DNA of 21,526 bases, from assembly GCA_021812735.1 (NCBI GenBank), contig JAKAMV010000057.1:1-21526 (forward strand), written 5' to 3'. The notes under the pieces were generated by a model, which saw only the letters and a program-made list of their open reading frames with translations, did not search any database and was not told the DNA's origin. Origin of the DNA: Chloroflexota bacterium (GTDB lineage: Bacteria > Chloroflexota > Limnocylindria > Limnocylindrales > CSP1-4). Positions 15,911 through 21,526 of this stretch are shown here, in pieces; positions within the stretch are counted from its first letter, which is position 1; every line of letters begins with the position of its first letter. The translations under genes were made by a program, and so were the position numbers.

Positions 15911-17140
15911 ATGAGCGTGACCTTCCGCGTGCCCGGCGCGGTCCTGACCGAGCGCGAGCACACCGTTCCCCTGGTCCACGGCGACCCGTCTCGCGGCACC
16001 ATCACGGTGTTCACCCGCGAGGTGGCCGCGCCCGACGGCCTGGACCGCCCGTACCTGGTGTTCCTCCAGGGCGGCCCGGGCATGGAGGCCACCCGGCCGA
16101 CCAGCCCGCTGTCCGGCTGGATGGCACGCGCCGTGGCCGACTTCCGGGTCCTGCTGCTGGACCAGCGGGGCACGGGGCGCTCCACGCCGGTTGGCCCGAC
16201 GCTGCCGGGCGCCTCGGCGGCGGACCAGGCGGAGTACCTCACGCACTTCCGCGCTGACTCGATCGTGCGCGACCTGGAGCTGATCCGCGCGGAGCTGGGC
16301 GTGGGGCGCTGGAGCCTGCTGGGGCAGAGCTTCGGCGGGTTCACGTCATTGACCTATCTCTCGATCGCTCCGGAGGGGCTGCGCGAGGCCCTGATCACCG
16401 GCGGGCTCGCGCCGATCACCAACCGGCCGGCGGACGACGTCTACCGCGCAACGTGGATCCGCGTCCGCGAGGCGAACGAGCGCTTCCACGCGCGCTATCC
16501 GGGCGACCGGGACCGGCTGGCGAGCATCCTCGAGCATCTCGACGCGGAGGACGTCCGGCTGCCCAACGGCGATCGCCTCACGTCCCGTCGGTTCCGCCAG
16601 CTGGGGATGTGGCTGGGCGACAGCGCGGGGTTCGAGAAGCTGCACCACGTGCTCGAGCTGCCGTTCGGGTCGCTCGCCTTCCTTCGCGACGTGCAGGACG
16701 CGCCCGGCTGGGAGCGCAATCCCATCTACGCCACACTCCACGAGAGTTCCTATGCCGACGGCGGCCCGACGCGCTGGTCGGCGCACCGGCTGGCCCCGGA
16801 GGACGCGGTCTCGGGCGACCTGCTGGGCGCCGAGCACGTCTTCCCCTGGATGTGGGAGGACTACAGCGGGCTGCGCCCCCACCGCGAGGCGGCCGAGCTG
16901 CTGGCCCAGCACCCGTGGCCGCGTCTCTACGACGCCGACCGCCTGGCACGCAACGAGGTGCCGGTGGCCGCCACGATCTACGCGGACGACGTCTACGTGG
17001 AGCGGACGTTCGCCGAGGAGACAGCGCGAGGCGTCCGGGGTCTCCGGCCCTGGGTCACCAACGAGTACGCGCACAACGGCCTGCGAGCGGACGGCGAGCG
17101 CGTCCTGGGCCGGCTGCTGGACCTGGCGCGCGGCCGATGA
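15911..17140 (+). CDS. Prolyl-aminopeptidase-like alpha/beta hydrolase (peptidase family S33)
   Basis: A 409-residue alpha/beta-hydrolase that should release N-terminal proline or a similar residue from small peptides. The oxyanion-hole motif is QGGPG (53-57), the strand motif DQRGTGRS is at 84-91, and the nucleophile S140 is in GQSFGG. A likely acid D360 lies in YADDVYVE and the catalytic H388 in NEYAHNG. No signal peptide is seen, so it is cytoplasmic. The start ATG at 15911 lacks a strong ribosome site (GGGTAGAG upstream). The stop overlaps the next start as ATGA, coupling it to an MFS transporter. This suggests that uptake or export of the peptide-like substrate and its hydrolysis are linked. 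Confidence 0.88.
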   Translation: MSVTFRVPGAVLTEREHTVPLVHGDPSRGTITVFTREVAAPDGLDRPYLVFLQGGPGMEATRPTSPLSGWMARAVADFRVLLLDQRGTGRSTPVGPTLPGASAADQAEYLTHFRADSIVRDLELIRAELGVGRWSLLGQSFGGFTSLTYLSIAPEGLREALITGGLAPITNRPADDVYRATWIRVREANERFHARYPGDRDRLASILEHLDAEDVRLPNGDRLTSRRFRQLGMWLGDSAGFEKLHHVLELPFGSLAFLRDVQDAPGWERNPIYATLHESSYADGGPTRWSAHRLAPEDAVSGDLLGAEHVFPWMWEDYSGLRPHREAAELLAQHPWPRLYDADRLARNEVPVAATIYADDVYVERTFAEETARGVRGLRPWVTNEYAHNGLRADGERVLGRLLDLARGR

Positions 17141-18414
17141 GCGGTCGGGTCGGCGCCCCCGACGCCCATGGCGCCATGCCGGGAATCGACCGGCGCGACG
17201 TCGTGCTGCTGTTCGGGACGCGTGTCCTGCGGATGTTCGGCTACGGCTTCCTCGCGGTCGTCCTGGTCCTCTACCTCCACGCGATCGGGCTGTCCGGCGC
17301 CGAAGTGGGGCTCCTGCTCGCCCTCACGCTGCTCGGCGACGCCGCCGTGTCGCTGTGGCTGACCACGCACGCGGACCGGATCGGTCGGCGCCGCGTCCTG
17401 GTCGCCGGGGCGGTCCTCATGCTGGGCGCGGGCGTGGCGTTTGTCGCCACCTCGCTCCTGCCCGTGCTGATCGTCGCCGCGACGCTGGGGGTGATCAGCC
17501 CGTCGGGCAACGAGGTCGGGCCGTTCCTCGCGGTGGAGCAGGCGTCGCTCTCGCAGCTGGTGGCGGACCGGAAGCGGACCGGGCTGTTCGCCTGGTACCA
17601 GCTCGCGGGTTCGTTCGCAACCGCGGCCGGGACGCTCGCCGGCGGGGCCGTTGCGCAAGTCGCCATGGCCGGCGGGGCGCAGCCGGCCGACGCGTACCGC
17701 GTGGTCATCGTCGGGTACGCGCTGGTGGGCGTCGTGCTCGCCGGGCTGTTCCTGCTGGTGTCGCCCCGCGTGGAGGTGCCGACGGCCGAGGTCCACGACG
17801 AGACCGTGCGCGGTCGGCTTGGCCTCCACCGCTCCAGGGGCGTGGTGCTCCGGCTGTCCACGCTGTTCGCGCTCGACGCGTTCGCCGGCGGCTTCGCGAT
17901 CCAGAGCTTCATCGCGTTCTGGTTCAACCAGCGCTACGGCGTGGACCCGGCGGCGCTCGGCGCCGTGCTCGCGGGGGCGAACATCCTCGCCGGCTTCTCC
18001 GCGCTGGCGGCGGGTCGGCTGGCCAACCGCTTCGGCCTCGTGAACACCATGGTGTTCACCCACCTCCCGTCGAACGTGCTGCTGGCGCTGGTGCCGTTCA
18101 TGCCCACGCTGCCGCTCGCGATCCTCGTCCTGTTCGCGCGCTTCGCGATCAGCCAGATGGACGTGCCAACCCGCCAGAGCTACACCATGGCGATCGTGGC
18201 GCCCGACGAGCGCTCGGCCGCGGCCGGCGTCACCGGCATCGCGCGGTCCCTGGGCGTCGCCGCCGCGCCGCTGATCGCGGGACCGCTGTTCGCAACCGCG
18301 GCCCTCGCCTCAGCGCCGTTCGTCATCTCGGGCGGCCTCAAGATCGTCTACGACCTGTTGCTCTACCGCTCGTTCCGGCGCCTGCGCCCGCCCGAGGAGG
18401 CGACGGCCAGGTAG
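17137..18414 (+). CDS. MFS transporter
   Basis: A 425-residue major facilitator superfamily permease with about twelve hydrophobic segments in two halves joined by a charged loop around residues 205-235. The family motif A is visible in the loop between TM2 and TM3 as THADRIGRRRVL (about 75-87). The start is taken as ATG 17137, overlapping the hydrolase stop. An internal ATG at 17176 (13 codons later) is an alternative, because the first residues are Gly/Ala-rich and no Shine-Dalgarno is visible. The pairing with a prolyl-aminopeptidase-like enzyme suggests a peptide or drug-like cargo, but MFS sequence alone does not show the substrate. It converges with the cytochrome gene, leaving only 9 bp between stops and no hairpin. 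Confidence 0.88.
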   Translation: MSGRVGAPDAHGAMPGIDRRDVVLLFGTRVLRMFGYGFLAVVLVLYLHAIGLSGAEVGLLLALTLLGDAAVSLWLTTHADRIGRRRVLVAGAVLMLGAGVAFVATSLLPVLIVAATLGVISPSGNEVGPFLAVEQASLSQLVADRKRTGLFAWYQLAGSFATAAGTLAGGAVAQVAMAGGAQPADAYRVVIVGYALVGVVLAGLFLLVSPRVEVPTAEVHDETVRGRLGLHRSRGVVLRLSTLFALDAFAGGFAIQSFIAFWFNQRYGVDPAALGAVLAGANILAGFSALAAGRLANRFGLVNTMVFTHLPSNVLLALVPFMPTLPLAILVLFARFAISQMDVPTRQSYTMAIVAPDERSAAAGVTGIARSLGVAAAPLIAGPLFATAALASAPFVISGGLKIVYDLLLYRSFRRLRPPEEATAR

Positions 18415-18423
18415 CGCGACCGA

Positions 18424-19236
18424 TCAGGGGGTGGCGCGCGCCGGCACGAGGAGGTACCCGGTGACCGGGGCGGGCAGGCCCGCCGGCGCGATCGCCCCGG
18501 AGGTCGCGGAGGTCGCGGAGGTCGCGGCCGGAGCGGGCGAGCCCGACGGCGCGACCGAGCCCGACGCGGCCGGCGCCGGCGTGGGGACGGCGGACCCGGC
18601 GCCCGCCGACGGCGACGGAGAGGCGAACAGGTACTGGAACTCGGGCCCGTTGTGGCAGATCCAGCAGTTGTCGCCGCGGTTGGCCATGTCCGACGGCAGC
18701 GGCGCGTGCTTGGACGGATTGTGGCAGTCGGTGCACGCCTCGCCGGTCATGTGCTCCGGTCGGGCCGGCACCTGGCTCATGGAGGTCAGGTTGGGGTTCT
18801 CCTGATGGCAGATCAGGCACTGGCTCGCGTGGAGGCTGGAGTGCCCGGGAGCCGTCTTCACCAGGCCGGTCGGGTTGTGGCAGGCGGTGCAGTTGGTGAA
18901 CCCCTGGAGCGGATGGCCGAGGTACGGGATCGGCTTCGTGCCGACCCCGCCCGTCGAAACCGTGTGGCAGGCCAGGCAGTCGGCGTTGGCCGGCATCGCG
19001 ATGCCGATCGCCGAGAGCGCCATGGCAGAGCTCGGTTGCGGCGAGCCGCTGGGACGGGCGCCGCCCCCGCCCGTGCCCGGTGCGGTGGCCGCGCCCGTGC
19101 GGAGCATGTCCGGCAGCGCGACCGTGGCCACGAACCCTCCGGCCACGAGGATCGCAACCAGCAGCGCGAGAAACGCGAGCGGGAAGGCGATCTGCTCGGT
19201 TGCGCGCGGCAGGGAGCGCATCACGGGTCGCCTCAC
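18424..19236 (-). CDS. Membrane-anchored pentahaem cytochrome c
   Basis: A 270-residue c-type cytochrome. One N-terminal hydrophobic helix (about 17-42) acts as an uncleaved anchor or signal. A Gly/Pro/Ser linker (50-72) leads to a haem domain with five CxxCH sites: C87-H91, C116-H120, C140-H144, C168-H172 and C191-H195. The only other histidines in the whole protein are H108, H132, H136, H162 and H177, exactly five, which suggests bis-His ligation of all haems. After the last haem comes a roughly 65-residue Ala/Pro/Ser-rich low-complexity tail. The start is GTG 19236, overlapping the NrfD-like stop as GTGA; a second in-frame ATG (codon 6) is possible. As partner of the Fe-S/NrfD pair it should carry electrons to or from periplasmic acceptors, like NrfB in Nrf, ActA in alternative complex III or QrcA in Qrc. 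Confidence 0.9.
   Translation of the reverse strand: MRRPVMRSLPRATEQIAFPLAFLALLVAILVAGGFVATVALPDMLRTGAATAPGTGGGGARPSGSPQPSSAMALSAIGIAMPANADCLACHTVSTGGVGTKPIPYLGHPLQGFTNCTACHNPTGLVKTAPGHSSLHASQCLICHQENPNLTSMSQVPARPEHMTGEACTDCHNPSKHAPLPSDMANRGDNCWICHNGPEFQYLFASPSPSAGAGSAVPTPAPAASGSVAPSGSPAPAATSATSATSGAIAPAGLPAPVTGYLLVPARATP
18501..18527. repeat. Three tandem copies of a 9-bp repeat inside the cytochrome tail
   Basis: The unit AGGTCGCGG is repeated perfectly three times. On the coding (minus) strand it gives the repeated Ala-Thr-Ser of the low-complexity tail after the last haem. Because the unit is a multiple of three, gain or loss of copies would change tail length without breaking the frame. 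Confidence 0.8.
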
Positions 19237-20594
19237 GGGACCGCCTCCGCGGCGCCTGCGGGCTCGCCGCCCGACCCGGCCGCTGCCGGGGCCGCGACCG
19301 CGCCGCCCTCGTCCCCGTGCGCTTCCTCGTCATGGTGGTGGTCCTTGAGCCACGGCCACGGCCAGAACAGATGGACGTCGCCCTCGCCCATCGGCAGGTA
19401 CCGCTCGCACAGGGAGTAGGCCATCGCCATGAACGAGGCGGCCCCGACCAGGATCCCGATCTCGACCAGCGACGGCGTGTACGCGACGTACGGGTGGGAC
19501 ACGGTGCCGGCCATCGTTGTGCGGGGCACGAACTCGCCGGCCACGACGAACAGCGACCGGTCCACGAAGATGCCGAGCAGCGCCAGCCCGGCGGCAAGGC
19601 CGGTGAAGCCGACGGTCCGCAGGCGCGGCAGGGCGAGGATGGCGAGCGGTGCCACGAGGCCGGCCGCAACCCGGAGACCCCAGAAGGCGGGCGCCAGCGG
19701 CCCGGCGACCAGCGCCAGTGTGGAGGGCCGGAAGCCTGCGACGTCGCTGGTCAGGCCGTCCGCGATCTGGCGGGTCAGCAGGGCGGCGACCACCAGCAGG
19801 CCGCCCGCCAGCAGCAGGCGCACCGACCCGAGCGCCACGCCGGACCGACCCCAGTCGGCGAGGCGGTAGCGACTGACCGCCCAGAACACGATCCCCAGCA
19901 GCGAGACTCCGCCCACGAACGCCGAGGCGACCATCAGGATCGGCGTGAAGACGCCGGCCCAGAGCGGCTTGGCCGCGACCATGCCGAACACCGACCCGAG
20001 CGTGGTCGGCGCCGCCACGCCGATCATTGCGGCCCCGGTGCAGGCGTACTTGTGGATGACCGGGTGGTTCGTGAACAGCGTCCACACCTCAACGATGAGG
20101 ACCACCAGGTACATGCCGTAGAAGACGCCCATCCACCACATGGGCGAGCTGGGCGAGATCACCAGCACGGCCCCGAAGACCATCCGGACGGGGTACTGGA
20201 GCTCAAGCGCGATGATCCCGAATGCCGTGGACAGCGAGAGGATCGCGAGGACCGCGTGGCGCTTCTCGAGGGGGAGGAAGCGCTCGATGCCGAACACCGT
20301 GCCCAGCGAGGACGCCAGGCACAGGCCGCTGGTCATGATGGCGAAGAAGACATACCCCACGATGAGCATGCCCCACTCGATCGACGGCGACGTGCCCATG
20401 ACCTCCCAGCCGGGCGGCAGGGCGAGGATCGCGGTCACCGCGCCGATCGCGAGACCGGCCAGGAGCAGCGCATACCAGACCCGGGTGGCGAGGGACATGG
20501 TGCTGACTTCTCGCGCCAGCGCGGCGCGGATCGCGCGGGGGCTGGCGGGGAGGGCCAGCCTGCCGACGTGGAGCGTGCTGTCCACGACCTGCAT
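19233..20594 (-). CDS. nrfD: NrfD/PsrC-family membrane anchor subunit
   Basis: A 453-residue polytopic protein of the NrfD/PsrC family that exchanges electrons between the quinone pool and an attached Fe-S subunit. I count about ten hydrophobic segments between residues 38 and 405, nearer to ActC/QrcD than to the eight-helix PsrC. Conserved-looking family stretches include SIEWGMLIVGYVFFAIMTSG and MWWMGVFYGMYLVVLIVE. The tail ends LFWPWPWLKDHHHDEEAHGDE followed by an Ala/Gly-rich extension, a possible metal-binding or low-complexity end. The start ATG at 20594 follows AGGAG by 9 nt and lies 3 nt after the Fe-S gene's stop. An in-frame ATG 32 codons later has no good ribosome site. It sits between the Fe-S and cytochrome genes in one operon. 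Confidence 0.92.
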   Translation of the reverse strand: MQVVDSTLHVGRLALPASPRAIRAALAREVSTMSLATRVWYALLLAGLAIGAVTAILALPPGWEVMGTSPSIEWGMLIVGYVFFAIMTSGLCLASSLGTVFGIERFLPLEKRHAVLAILSLSTAFGIIALELQYPVRMVFGAVLVISPSSPMWWMGVFYGMYLVVLIVEVWTLFTNHPVIHKYACTGAAMIGVAAPTTLGSVFGMVAAKPLWAGVFTPILMVASAFVGGVSLLGIVFWAVSRYRLADWGRSGVALGSVRLLLAGGLLVVAALLTRQIADGLTSDVAGFRPSTLALVAGPLAPAFWGLRVAAGLVAPLAILALPRLRTVGFTGLAAGLALLGIFVDRSLFVVAGEFVPRTTMAGTVSHPYVAYTPSLVEIGILVGAASFMAMAYSLCERYLPMGEGDVHLFWPWPWLKDHHHDEEAHGDEGGAVAAPAAAGSGGEPAGAAEAVP

Positions 20595-20597
20595 CGC

Positions 20598-21526
20598 TCA
20601 GGACTCCTGGAGGGCGGGCCCGAGGTACAGCGCCCGGGGCTGCGTGCCGTACTCGGGGTGGAGGGGACGGGCCCCGGCGGCCAGCGCCGCCGTGCGGATG
20701 TCGTCGTTGGGATCGTTGGCGTTGCCGAAGCGCCGGGCGCCGACCGGGCAGATCTCCACGCAGGCGGGTTGCTGCCCCTTGCTGATCCGGTGGTAGCACC
20801 AGGTGCACTTGTCGGCGACGCCCGGCGTGCCCGCCGGCGTATCCTCGCCGGCCGGCGTGAGGTAGCGGGCGCCGTAGGGACACGCCACCACGCAGTAGCC
20901 GCAGCCGATGCACCTGCGGGCGTCCACCAGGACGATGCCGTCCTGGGTCGTGTAGGTGGCGCTGACCGGGCAGACCGAGGTGCACGGGCTGTCCGCGCAC
21001 TGCATGCACAGCCGCGGCTCGAAGTAGGCGGACTTGACGGTCTTGCCATCCGCGCCCGGTGCTGTCGAGGTGGGCGGGAAGCCGTTGATGCCGGCGTCGG
21101 GCGAGTCCACGTAGACCGTGCCGTCGGTCATCGTCACGTGCCGCTCCACCCACGTCCGCGTGAACGCGGCGGACTCGGGCACGTGGTTCTCCTCCTTGCA
21201 GGCGACCACGCACAGGCCGCAGCCGATGCACTTGGACGTGTCCACCACGAACGTCCACGCCTTGGTGGCCGGGTCGTAGTTGGGAACCAGCGGCGAGGCC
21301 TGGTCCCCGGCGCTCGCGAACACCGGGAACAGCTGCCCGAGGACCGCGGCCCCCGCCACCCCGCCCGCCACCGCCAGGCCGAAGCCGAGGAAGGCGCGCC
21401 GGGACAGGGAGGCCTGCCGGATGGCCGGGGCGATGGCCTCGAGCGGGACGAGGACGGCGTCGGCCGGGGCCTCGCCCAGCGTCGCCGTGACACCCGCCGC
21501 GGCTGGCGGCGCGGGGGGCGCGGACG
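20598..21526 (-). CDS. Tat-exported four-cluster ferredoxin subunit (NrfC/DmsB/PsrB type), 5' partial
   Basis: This is the electron-transfer subunit of a CISM-type respiratory complex. The frame is open to the window edge with no ATG, GTG or TTG in its first 51 visible codons, so the true start lies outside. Visible residues 41-46 are SRRAFL, followed by a hydrophobic stretch (LGFGLAVAGGVAGAAVLG): a twin-arginine export signal, unusually placed after at least 40 Pro/Ala-rich residues. Four 4Fe-4S motifs follow: CIGCGLCVVAC, CMQCADSPCTSVC, CIGCGYCVVAC and CTWC-x(11)-CVEIC, all with four cysteines. It is co-transcribed with the NrfD-like gene and the pentahaem cytochrome. The N-terminal extension may mean that it is the tail of a larger fused protein (as ActB is), which the missing upstream sequence would show. 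Confidence 0.92.
   Translation of the reverse strand, partial: SAPPAPPAAAGVTATLGEAPADAVLVPLEAIAPAIRQASLSRRAFLGFGLAVAGGVAGAAVLGQLFPVFASAGDQASPLVPNYDPATKAWTFVVDTSKCIGCGLCVVACKEENHVPESAAFTRTWVERHVTMTDGTVYVDSPDAGINGFPPTSTAPGADGKTVKSAYFEPRLCMQCADSPCTSVCPVSATYTTQDGIVLVDARRCIGCGYCVVACPYGARYLTPAGEDTPAGTPGVADKCTWCYHRISKGQQPACVEICPVGARRFGNANDPNDDIRTAALAAGARPLHPEYGTQPRALYLGPALQES

Overview
This is a high-GC (about 70% by eye), gene-dense bacterial chromosome segment. Genes are tightly packed, with ATGA/GTGA start-stop overlaps and frequent GTG starts. The septum-formation-type domain, the NrfD/Fe-S/multihaem module and the overall style suggest Chloroflexota or Actinomycetota. I cannot settle the phylum from sequence alone. 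I found no tRNA, rRNA, IS element, CRISPR array or phage gene.

Left operon (1-6922, + strand). Four genes encode a molybdenum hydroxylase of the xanthine dehydrogenase/nicotinate dehydrogenase family: FAD subunit (5'-truncated by the window edge), 2Fe-2S subunit, and a molybdopterin subunit divided between two adjacent genes. Order and sizes resemble NdhF-S-L-M of Eubacterium barkeri nicotinate dehydrogenase. In the same tight run follow a cupin, a PfkB-type sugar kinase, a corrinoid (B12) protein and a uroporphyrinogen-decarboxylase-fold protein of the MtaA/O-demethylase type. I read this as a catabolic operon that could pair Mo-dependent hydroxylation of a (hetero)aromatic substrate with B12-dependent methyl removal. 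This is the most interesting part of the window, and the substrate is unknown.

Middle (7025-14963). On the minus strand are an EamA-type permease and a small membrane protein. A plus-strand SF2 helicase follows. A good bidirectional terminator separates it from a minus-strand NCS1 nucleobase/hydantoin permease. Upstream of that permease, on the same strand, is a PreA-like flavoprotein of reductive pyrimidine catabolism that lacks the usual C-terminal ferredoxin domain. A roughly 490-bp non-coding gap with hairpins separates the two. PreA is divergent from an aldo/keto reductase, and the shared promoter region carries clustered inverted repeats that look like operators.

Right part (14999-18414). 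A minus-strand membrane protein with a septum-formation-like exported domain is followed by a translationally coupled prolyl-aminopeptidase-like hydrolase and MFS transporter on the plus strand.

Right end (18424-21526, - strand). A respiratory module runs from the window edge: Tat-exported four-cluster ferredoxin, NrfD/PsrC-type quinol-interacting membrane subunit, and a membrane-anchored pentahaem cytochrome c. It would exchange electrons between the quinone pool and a periplasmic partner. A catalytic subunit, if there is one, lies outside the window.
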